Shown: piece by piece, positions 1 to 5,187 of the stretch
Position numbering within the stretch: position 1 is the first letter of the stretch
How the letters are laid out: each line of letters starts with the position of its first letter
Source: Dehalococcoidia bacterium
Lineage (GTDB): Bacteria > Chloroflexota > Dehalococcoidia > JACPQF01
Length of the DNA stretch: 5,252 nt
NCBI GenBank assembly: GCA_030650265.1
Contig: JAUSEJ010000770.1
Span: forward strand, 1 to 5,252
Direction of reading: 5' to 3'
Made by a program: the position numbers and the translations under genes
Notes under the pieces: model-generated
What the model was told of the DNA's origin: nothing
Database searches by the model: none
Seen by the model: the letters and a program-made list of their open reading frames with translations, nothing else

Positions 1-58
1 TGGCCTTCTGCAATCCGCATCGGTCAAATACGCGATTCGTCGTCGACCAAACGAAGCT

Positions 59-93
59 AATCTGCGCAATCCAATAATCAGCGTAATCCGCGG
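59..93. repeat. Short tandem array of degenerate 9-bp units (AATCNGCGN)
   Basis: Four consecutive units start with AATC: AATCTGCGC (59-67), a degenerate 8-base unit AATCCAAT (68-75), AATCAGCGT (76-84) and AATCCGCGG (85-93). A further related unit, AATCCGCAT, sits apart at 12-20. The array lies just past the 3' end of the minus-strand DUF362 gene, in sequence with no convincing coding frame and no T-tract terminator. Read on the minus strand it gives CGCNGATTA-type units. From memory, such units recur between genes in many environmental bacterial genomes, but no comparison was made here. Its function is unknown. Confidence 0.55.
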
Positions 94-115
94 TTCAGAC
101 AGCGCCCTACCATCC

Positions 116-1258
116 CTATCTCACGAACAGGCGCGCCATGAGGGGGCGCTGGAGGTAGACGGCGTCGTGGGGGCAGAGTTCCTGACAGCAGTAGCAGTGA
201 ATGCACTTATTGTAGTCGAACTTCGGGCCCTGGCCGTTCTCGGATAGCGCCGCCGACGGACAGTGCTCGACACAGACCCAGCAGGCTTCACAGTTCGCCG
301 CTCTCAACACTGGCTTGGCCACTAGCCTACCTCGGAAGAAGCGCAGTAACCCTGTTGCCCGGAACATCGCTTCCGGCCCGGAGGGAAGCCGGAAGTCCGC
401 TACCAGCATGGCGTCTGGAGATTGGCCCAGCACCTCTATTCGTCCGGGATCGCCTACCCCCGCTCCCTGTTCATGGGCCAATCGGATAGCCGGCACCGTC
501 ATGGGAGCAATCCCGACTATCTGGCAGGCGATGGCGTCCAAGGCGACCGGATCGACGCTGGCGAGAATGGCTCCCACCTGTTTCGGCTGGCCGTTGCGCG
601 GTCCGTCGCCCTCCATTCCTAGCACAGCATCCATTACCGCAAGGCTCGGGCGCACTGCCACGAGAAGGTCCACCAGCATCTGGGAGAAACCCTCGGCCCC
701 CTGCGCCCGCAGATGCATCTCCGGCTTCAGCAGTCCCGGCAGAAGGCCAAAGCTGTTTTTCACGGCACCGGTGAAAAGGGTAAGCCCGTGGGTCTTTAGT
801 TTTGGCAGGCTGATGATTACGTCGGCCTCCATCGCTCTGGCGGCCAGGGTGAAACGCTTGAAGGCGCGACCACCAGGGTTCGCTACTTCGACCGACTCAG
901 CGCTGAGATGGACCAGCTCAACCCCTTCTTCATCGCAGACCTGTTTGAAGCCTGAAAGCCGGCAGGCGGCATTGTATCGCCCGGGGCTCGGTGGCCCCTA
1001 GAAGCCGCAGCAGTCGCCCACCCCCGGCAGACCGCCAGCCGAGCGTACCTGCCGGATCATTGTACGGACAAGAGCGGGATGGGTGGTGACAGCCTTCTCC
1101 GGCGCCGAGCCGACCAGCAGGTTGACCTTTAGGAGCACCCGCTGACCCGGCTTGACGTATTTTCCGATCCCACCGATGAGGTCCAATGCCTCCTGGACCG
1201 CCCGGTCCACTCCGGCCTGATCGTAGTCGGCGCATTTGATAAGTGATACGGTGGCCAT
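116..1258 (-). pseudogene. DUF362 family protein with C-terminal 2x[4Fe-4S] ferredoxin domain, interrupted by an in-frame TAG
   Basis: Read through the single stop, this encodes 380 residues, a normal length for DUF362 proteins with a ferredoxin tail. The stop is a TAG at 998-1000 (codon 87). Family hallmarks lie on both sides in one frame: VLLKVNLL and TTHPALV before it; ADVIISLPKLKTHG, TGAVKNSFG, GMEGDGP and SVDPVALDA after it. Residues 323-333 and 352-362 form two CxxCxxCxxxCP motifs that should bind two [4Fe-4S] clusters. The stop falls just after VGDCCGF, where relatives usually carry a GDSPG-like turn. The bases between the stop and the next Met (codon 143) still read as a good DUF362 segment, so this is a point nonsense change and not a frameshift. 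ATG at 1258 is preferred over an upstream GTG (1264); a weak AGGTAG lies upstream. The role is probably cytoplasmic electron transfer or Fe-S-dependent chemistry; the family's reaction is not settled. A sequencing error would make this one intact gene. Confidence 0.85.
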
Positions 1259-1487
1259 AAACACTACCTACTTCGGAACCGTGAATCCCGGGTCCTCACG
1301 CCAAGGCGCAAAGACTCTAAGCTCGATTCTTTCAATTAACCTACGGCAATGCCGAAATCGTTGATACTGTAACAATTCCTGAGCCACAAAGCAAGAAACC
1401 AGCAAGAGAAGCATCGCTGTCTAGGCCGGTGTCGGAGGTGGCAGCGTCCCCTCATAGGCGGCTTGACGTGGCTGCCGGCTAAACTGG
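1259..1487. other. Divergent intergenic region, no gene seen
   Basis: This stretch separates the minus-strand DUF362 gene from the plus-strand promoter at 1488. It holds a motif CTCACGCCAAGGCGCAAAGA (1295-1314) made of two CGC(C/A)AAG-like units. It also holds a perfect 5-1-5 dyad CGGCA-A-TGCCG (1344-1354) and a stem GGCAGC/GCTGCC (1440-1445 with 1471-1476) that can add GTC/GAC pairs across a GTG bulge. A weak minus-strand promoter candidate for the DUF362 gene is TTGCTT (1389-1394 complement), 17 bp, TACAGT (1366-1371 complement). It matches consensus poorly and is not claimed. No riboswitch core or RNA gene was recognised. Confidence 0.4.
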
Positions 1488-1517
1488 TTGCCCCTTTATC
1501 CGCATATTTGCTACAAT
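1488..1517 (+). promoter_or_regulatory. Sigma-70-like promoter for the small ORF and methyltransferase
   Basis: The -35 element TTGCCC (1488-1493) is followed by 18 bp and the -10 element TACAAT (1512-1517), matching consensus at 4/6 and 5/6 positions. Transcription would begin near 1524, about 50 nt before the ATG at 1573 and about 240 nt before the methyltransferase. The -10 lies inside a perfect inverted repeat, listed separately. Confidence 0.5.
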
Positions 1518-1531
1518 AGCTGCAGCAAATA
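1505..1531. promoter_or_regulatory. Putative operator: perfect 8-bp inverted repeat over the -10 region
   Basis: TATTTGCT (1505-1512) and AGCAAATA (1524-1531) are exact reverse complements separated by 11 bp. The dyad covers the -10 TACAAT and the expected transcription start, which is where a repressor would block RNA polymerase. The 19-bp spacing between arm starts is close to two helical turns, as for a dimeric helix-turn-helix protein. No regulator gene is present in the window. The site could instead form a small RNA hairpin at the 5' end of the transcript. Confidence 0.4.
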
Positions 1532-1572
1532 GGAATTGCGCCCCAAGTCTACGAGGAAGCAAGGTGGAGAAT

Positions 1573-1744
1573 ATGGCTGATAGTGCTCTAAGGAACCTCA
1601 AGGATCAAGACTGATCTGAGTCGCGATTCGGGCTGGGATCAGTTCAACCGGGCCGGCCTCCGTCCGGTCTCCATGGTCGCCATCGACGACACCTGGTCGG
1701 CGCTCCGCTTCCGGCCCAGCAAGCTTTACGAAAAGAAGGAATAG
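1573..1744 (+). pseudogene. Unrecognised small protein gene, apparently frameshifted (about 56 aa)
   Basis: An ATG at 1573 follows AAGGTGGAG (1561-1569) and encodes MADSALRNLKDQD before TGA at 1612-1614. From 1613 the +1 frame stays open for 43 codons to TAG at 1742-1744. In that frame about four fifths of codons end in G or C while second positions are much less GC-rich, a typical coding pattern for this window. The peptide starts DLSRDSGWDQFNRAGL and ends RPSKLYEKKE. Skipping the T at 1612 joins both parts into one 56-residue protein. That fits a small gene broken by an indel, a sequencing error or, less likely, programmed +1 shifting at GAC-TGA. I do not recognise the family. It ends 17 bp before the methyltransferase start, suggesting co-transcription and perhaps translational coupling. 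An internal ATG at 1673 would give only 23 residues. Confidence 0.4.
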
Positions 1745-1761
1745 GATAGATTGGCAAAGGT

Positions 1762-2523
1762 ATGAAGAACTACGAGGATCCGCAATGGGCCGAGATCTAT
1801 GACCTGCTGCACGGCGAGGATGACGTGGACGTCGACTTCTACCTGAGCGAGGCCAGGCGGGCAGGCGGACCGGTGCTGGACGTAGCTTGCGGCACTGGAC
1901 GAATTCTCCTGCGACTCCTTGAGCGCGCAATCGATGTCACGGGCATAGACATCTCCCAACCAATGCTCGATCGCCTCAAAGAGAAGGCTCGCCGTTCGAG
2001 CCTCGAGGCCAGGGTAACCCGGGCGGATATGCGGGATTTCAGTTTGCCCGAACGTTTTCGCCTTATCATTGTTCCCTTCCGCTCGTTCATGCATTTGGAG
2101 AGTAAGGAAGACCAGCTCGCAGCCCTTACTTGCTTCCGAAAACACCTGGCCCCGAACGGTAGGCTAGCCTTGAACTTATTCGTGCCGAGCGCTGATACCC
2201 TGGCCGCGGACGGCGTCGGGCTGCGGCTTAGTCGGGAATTGATCGATCCTGACAGCGGGCAACGATTCAAGACATGGCTGTCAGTCAGCAACGACTCAAA
2301 GAACCAACGGCAGACCATCGAATGGGCGTTTAAGGGGTTGGTCCTGGGCGACGACTGCGCGAGGGCCAGGAGTCTATCCCTGACCCTTCGCTGGATCTAT
2401 CAGTCTGAGTTCGAGAGCCTGCTGAAGACTGCCGGCTACTCCCATTGGAAGGTGTTCGGTGGCTTCCACGGGGAGCCTCTGGCCGGAGAGGGACAGGAAA
2501 TGGTGTGGATCGCGATCGCATAG
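1762..2523 (+). CDS. Class I SAM-dependent methyltransferase, 253 aa
   Basis: A small soluble methyltransferase with a Rossmann-like SAM-binding fold. Motif I is VLDVACGTGR (residues 38-47), the glycine-rich loop. TGIDIS (60-65) supplies the acidic residue after strand beta-2 that binds the SAM ribose, and ADMRDF (88-93) is the adenine-side motif. The segment from about residue 100 (RLIIVPFRSFMHL) through LAPNGRLALNLF is the usual motif IV-VI region. The N-terminus (YDLLHGEDD then FYLSEARRAGG) is typical of Methyltransf_25-like proteins, and the length is usual. The C-terminal half (about 165-253) forms the variable substrate-binding part, so the methyl acceptor cannot be named. AAAGG lies only 1 nt before the ATG, so the ribosome site is poor. 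Initiation may depend on ribosomes ending at the upstream small ORF 17 bp away. There is no signal peptide; the protein is cytoplasmic. Confidence 0.9.
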   Translation: MKNYEDPQWAEIYDLLHGEDDVDVDFYLSEARRAGGPVLDVACGTGRILLRLLERAIDVTGIDISQPMLDRLKEKARRSSLEARVTRADMRDFSLPERFRLIIVPFRSFMHLESKEDQLAALTCFRKHLAPNGRLALNLFVPSADTLAADGVGLRLSRELIDPDSGQRFKTWLSVSNDSKNQRQTIEWAFKGLVLGDDCARARSLSLTLRWIYQSEFESLLKTAGYSHWKVFGGFHGEPLAGEGQEMVWIAIA

Positions 2524-2564
2524 GTTGGGAACAACCTCGCCGGTAACGCCGCCAAGGATTTGGC
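2522..2564. other. Two small stem-loops in the convergent gap
   Basis: The first is AGGTTG-GGAA-CAACCT (2522-2537), a perfect 6-bp stem capped by a GNRA-type tetraloop and including the last two bases of the methyltransferase stop codon. The second is GCCAA-GGAT-TTGGC (2551-2564), a perfect 5-bp stem. Neither is followed by a T-run on the plus strand. On the minus strand the T-rich GGGTTTTTC near 2574-2584 precedes the stems and does not follow them. They may stabilise or end the converging transcripts, but they are not standard intrinsic terminators. Confidence 0.3.
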
Positions 2565-2586
2565 CTTCGTGTTTGAAAAACCCGGG

Positions 2587-3843
2587 CTAGACAAACTGCT
2601 GCTTCAGACCGGCGATGGCCCGATTTGTCTTCGCCTCCGCGTCGGGTGCTTCCGCGACGATTGCTTCTTTCGCTTCCTCCACGATCCGGGCTAACTCGGG
2701 CGGAAACCCGCCATGCACGGCGACGAACGACTGTGCCCGCCTCTTCAGTCTAAAAGACATGCGCTCAATTGGCGGCATCGACCGGTAACTTCTGATGATG
2801 CTGAGAACCCTATCCTTGTCCTGAGGTAACTGGCCCTCCACCTCCCAGAGTAAGTTCGACATCTGATCGCTGGCCAGGTAGGAGTGGCAATTCAGGTTCT
2901 CGACGAACAACTCTATCTCGGCGACCATCTCGTCTTCGCTGAGAGCGCCAAACTCGCCTCCTACCATCCTCCCATAAAGATCGGACCCGCCTCTCACAAT
3001 GAGGCTGCGAAGGCGAATGAAATCACCATCGATCTCGCTAAGAACCCGCGCCGAATCGAGCGCATGCTTAACCGACCACTCCCGTCCACCGAGACCGGGC
3101 ATGTAGTACTCTGAAAGGGATATACCCGCAGCCGTCACTTTTTTGCCCGCGTCGATGTGCTGATCGCCGGTAACCCCCTTGTCCATGAAGGCCAGCACCT
3201 CATCACAGCCCGACTCCATGCCGATATGGAGACGGCTGAGACCGGCCGTCCCTAATTCTCGCATATCATCCATCGAGTGATGATTTACCGTTCTCGACCG
3301 AGCATATGAAGTCACGCGCTCGATTGTGGGAAAGGCGCTCTTGAGGTGCTTGATCACCTCGACAAGCTCGCGCTGGCGCATGATTATGGCGTTGGCGTCT
3401 TGAAGGAAAACCGTCCTCGCCCCGGAATTGAGCCAGTTGCCCACGATAGACAGGCTCTGATAGCGCAGAATCAAAGTTTCCCGATCGGCTGCCTCTTGCC
3501 CGTAAACCTCCGGCATTCCGCGTATTACGGCACCAATTACCTCATCGGTGATCGCACCACCGTAGCCGAGGGACCGGGAAGCCCGCTCCAAACCCCCGGC
3601 AATGGCCCTGGCCACATCGATATCCCCCTTCACCTCGCCCAGGCTGCGATACTCGAATCGCTTTCCCTTATAGGTGTTACAGAACAGGCAGCGATTCCAG
3701 GGGCAGTTGCGATTAACTCTGATCAGAAGTGAGCGATCCTGTCCCTCACTAGGCGGTCGGATCGGTCCCAACTCGAGATGGCAAGCCGAAACTGGGGAAA
3801 AGTCGATGCGGATTGAGACGGTAGTCCCTCTTTCGTTAGTCAT
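2587..3843 (-). CDS. Radical SAM protein, 418 aa, substrate unknown
   Basis: An enzyme expected to cleave S-adenosylmethionine reductively at a [4Fe-4S] cluster to make a 5'-deoxyadenosyl radical. The cluster ligands are C47, C52 and C55 in NCPWNRCLFC, a CX4CX2C arrangement instead of the common CX3CX2C. An aromatic residue precedes the last cysteine, as is usual. The TIM-barrel core follows: VFLQDAN (145-151), a helix ending in YARSRT (180-185), GLSRLHIGMESG (201-212), KGVT (222-225) and SEYYMPGLGGR (244-254). This order resembles Elp3/MiaB-type radical SAM domains. About 85 residues separate the cysteines from VFLQDAN, longer than in minimal domains. The C-terminus (about 330-418) is helical and charged. 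There is no B12-binding domain, TRAM domain or second cysteine cluster, so it is not a methylthiotransferase or an obvious SPASM maturase. The start is secure: GAGGAGGG sits 7 nt upstream of ATG. The protein is cytoplasmic and single-gene transcribed. Confidence 0.9.
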   Translation of the reverse strand: MTNERGTTVSIRIDFSPVSACHLELGPIRPPSEGQDRSLLIRVNRNCPWNRCLFCNTYKGKRFEYRSLGEVKGDIDVARAIAGGLERASRSLGYGGAITDEVIGAVIRGMPEVYGQEAADRETLILRYQSLSIVGNWLNSGARTVFLQDANAIIMRQRELVEVIKHLKSAFPTIERVTSYARSRTVNHHSMDDMRELGTAGLSRLHIGMESGCDEVLAFMDKGVTGDQHIDAGKKVTAAGISLSEYYMPGLGGREWSVKHALDSARVLSEIDGDFIRLRSLIVRGGSDLYGRMVGGEFGALSEDEMVAEIELFVENLNCHSYLASDQMSNLLWEVEGQLPQDKDRVLSIIRSYRSMPPIERMSFRLKRRAQSFVAVHGGFPPELARIVEEAKEAIVAEAPDAEAKTNRAIAGLKQQFV

Positions 3844-3850
3844 ACCATTT

Positions 3851-3858
3851 CCCTCCTC
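3851..3858 (-). promoter_or_regulatory. Strong Shine-Dalgarno of the radical SAM gene
   Basis: GAGGAGGG on the minus strand lies 7 nt before the ATG at 3843. The predicted -10 box ends only 8 bp upstream of this site, so the 5' leader would be about 16 nt and the ribosome site would sit almost at the transcript's 5' end. Confidence 0.8.
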
Positions 3859-3865
3859 TCATCAT

Positions 3866-3894
3866 ATTGTAGCCGTAAGACGGCGATATGGCAA
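3866..3894 (-). promoter_or_regulatory. Sigma-70-like promoter of the radical SAM gene, with a dyad in the spacer
   Basis: On the minus strand, TTGCCA (complement of 3889-3894) and TACAAT (complement of 3866-3871) are separated by exactly 17 bp. Each matches consensus at 5 of 6 positions. The spacer contains a perfect dyad GCCGT-AAG-ACGGC (3872-3884), a possible binding site for a regulator that acts between the two boxes. Confidence 0.65.
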
Positions 3895-3911
3895 TACGTA
3901 CGGCCTATTGC
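3891..3911. promoter_or_regulatory. Putative operator GCAATA-N9-TATTGC between divergent promoters
   Basis: GCAATA (3891-3896) and TATTGC (3906-3911) are exact reverse complements 9 bp apart. The left arm overlaps the -35 of the minus-strand radical SAM promoter, and the whole dyad lies between that promoter and the plus-strand deacetylase promoter. A protein bound here could affect both genes. No partner regulator is visible in the window. Confidence 0.3.
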
Positions 3912-3931
3912 GAGTCGTGCGCCGTGGATGA

Positions 3932-3959
3932 TTGACTCAACCCATCAAAGCTGTATAAT
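3932..3959 (+). promoter_or_regulatory. Strong sigma-70-like promoter of the polysaccharide deacetylase gene
   Basis: TTGACT (3932-3937), 16 bp, then a perfect TATAAT (3954-3959). The start of transcription would be near 3966, leaving a leader of about 36 nt before the GTG at 4002. The -35 overlaps a small dyad, TTGA-C-TCAA (3932-3940). Its -35 is 37 bp from the -35 of the opposing radical SAM promoter. Confidence 0.75.
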
Positions 3960-4001
3960 AGCGAGAGCAAAGAACGAGACAAACTTGGGAAAGAGGCAGG
4001 G

Positions 4002-4940
4002 GTGAGGCGAGGAGTTAGCTGGTACGTCACCGGGAACCTGGCGGTGATTGTCGTCGTTTTGGGGGTATTCTTCTTCTGGCAGGCGGCCGAGGCGCCGCGT
4101 CGGGTGGAATCAGAGACCGAGATTCCCGCCATCGAATCGCCGGAGCCGCAGGTGCAAGTCCTATCCGAGCAGACAAAAGAGACGACTGTAGCGGTCACCA
4201 CAACCGCCGGGACTAACAAAGTTCTGGCCTCGCCGCCAGTGACTGCAAGCAATCAACTGACAGTACGCGTTCCCATTCTTATGTACCATCGCATCGACCG
4301 TCTTCCGCCCGATGCTGATGCTAGCCGAACGTCGCTCAGTATTATTCCCACTGATTTTGACACGCAGATCCGCTTTCTGAAGGATCGTGGTTTCACATCT
4401 CTATCTCTAGCCGACGTATATGACGCACTGCAGGGGAAGCGCACTCTGCCTGCCAAACCGGTGGTTCTCACCTTTGACGATGGTTACGCCGACAACTACG
4501 CCAACGCCTTCCCGATCTTGAAACGTTATAGCTTCCTCGGCACCTTCTTTGTTCTTACCGACGTCACAGGGACGGGAGAATACATGAACTGGGACCAGTT
4601 GAAAGAGATGTCCCTGGCCGGGATGAAGATAGAGGTTCATGGCCGCACCCATTCGGACGTAACCAGGATGACTGCTGCCCAAGTGATAAACCAGCTAAAG
4701 GGCGCCAGGGAGGCCCTTCAGGCCCGTTTGGGATTGGACGCCAGGTTTTACGCCTATCCATCGGGCAGGTATAACGACGAAGTCATCGATATAGTCAAGG
4801 CAAACGGCTTTCTCGCCGCGGTCACCGTCAACTACGGCACCGAGCAAACGCTCCAGAAGGCTTTCGAGCTAAAACGTGTGCGCATCGATGGCAGAGACGG
4901 CTTCTCCGTTTTCGCCCGCAAGTTGGGCGAAATTCCGTAG
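4002..4940 (+). CDS. Membrane-anchored polysaccharide deacetylase (carbohydrate esterase family 4, NodB domain), 312 aa
   Basis: Predicted to remove acetyl groups from N-acetylated sugars in peptidoglycan or an extracellular polysaccharide, outside the membrane. Residues about 9-29 (VTGNLAVIVVVLGVFFFWQAA) form a membrane segment after a short MRR start, fitting an uncleaved signal anchor. A Pro/Thr/Glu-rich linker (30-88) leads to the catalytic domain, which opens with VPILMYHRI (90-98). TFDDG (157-161) supplies the catalytic base D159 and the metal ligand D160. HGRTH (213-217) supplies the two metal-binding histidines H213 and H217. FYAYPSGRYND (249-259) is the motif 3 region; it has the YP-S-G form seen in IcaB/PgaB-like members and lacks the RxPY form of NodB. 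All metal ligands are present, so the enzyme should be active. The GTG start follows AAGAGG with 5-nt spacing. The gene is monocistronic from its own promoter. The exact glycan is unknown. Confidence 0.92.
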   Translation: MRRGVSWYVTGNLAVIVVVLGVFFFWQAAEAPRRVESETEIPAIESPEPQVQVLSEQTKETTVAVTTTAGTNKVLASPPVTASNQLTVRVPILMYHRIDRLPPDADASRTSLSIIPTDFDTQIRFLKDRGFTSLSLADVYDALQGKRTLPAKPVVLTFDDGYADNYANAFPILKRYSFLGTFFVLTDVTGTGEYMNWDQLKEMSLAGMKIEVHGRTHSDVTRMTAAQVINQLKGAREALQARLGLDARFYAYPSGRYNDEVIDIVKANGFLAAVTVNYGTEQTLQKAFELKRVRIDGRDGFSVFARKLGEIP

Positions 4941-4997
4941 GGCGGAGCGAATAGTGGGTAAGGACCGAGGGCCCTGATCAGCTCAAAGGCTGCCTAA

Positions 4998-5160
4998 ACC
5001 GTCAGGACTTGAGGCTTTAGCCGGCCAAAGCCCTTCCAGATTCCAAACTCTGTCTGGCTTGACCAACCAAACTGCAGGTTTGATGACAGCTAGGCGATGA
5101 GGGATTGGCATGGGGCTTCAAACGCCAAGCCTGGCTAAAGCCTCAAATCCTGGCGACGGT
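4998..5160. repeat. Large imperfect inverted repeat (24-bp arms, 163-bp span) between convergent genes
   Basis: The left arm (4998-5022) pairs with the right arm (5133-5160). It gives 14 perfect pairs (5009-5022 with 5133-5146), one C/A mismatch, 4 pairs, a 3-base bulge GGC (5152-5154) and 6 more pairs. Inside are nested possible stems: CTGTC (5050-5054) with GACAG (5085-5089), and an apical CAAAC-TGCAG-GTTTG (5068-5082). Each arm also forms a local hairpin: GGCTTT-N8-AAAGCC (5013-5032) and GGCTT-N8-AAGCC (5114-5131). A pyrimidine-rich tract with CCCCCTTTTC begins just after the right arm (5161), so the structure could end the deacetylase transcript. It could instead be a MITE-like element or a structured RNA. 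No coding frame was recognised inside. Confidence 0.7.
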
Positions 5161-5187
5161 CCCCCTTTTCTTCCTTTCACCCGGGCG

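Noticed and set aside
1..58. Possible coding tail at the left window edge
   Set aside because: Several frames are open over this short stretch, but none shows a clear codon-position bias or a recognisable peptide, and the longest overlaps the repeat array and the antisense of the DUF362 gene.
998..1000. Pyrrolysine at the in-frame TAG
   Set aside because: DUF362 proteins are not known to me as pyrrolysine proteins, no pyl gene is visible, and TAG is the normal terminator for genes in this window.
315..1001. Long open frame on the plus strand opposite the DUF362 gene
   Set aside because: It is antisense to a clear DUF362-ferredoxin coding sequence, its protein is rich in Ser, Arg and Pro with no recognisable domain, and it is explained by GC-rich codon structure on the other strand.
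930..1235. Minus-strand open frame that spans the premature TAG
   Set aside because: It is the wrong frame of the DUF362 N-terminal region; the true frame on both sides of TAG shows family motifs, so no frameshift is needed.
1726..2318. Minus-strand open frames opposite the methyltransferase
   Set aside because: The plus strand carries the methyltransferase motifs in order; the antisense peptides have no family features.
3346..3931. Plus-strand open frames opposite the radical SAM gene and its promoter
   Set aside because: They are shadows of the radical SAM reading frame; one runs into the promoter region and has no plausible ribosome site of its own.
4941..5187. CRISPR array or tRNA in the repeat-rich 3' region
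   Set aside because: The repeats are inverted, not regularly spaced direct repeats, and no tRNA cloverleaf or TTC-anchored T-arm could be found.
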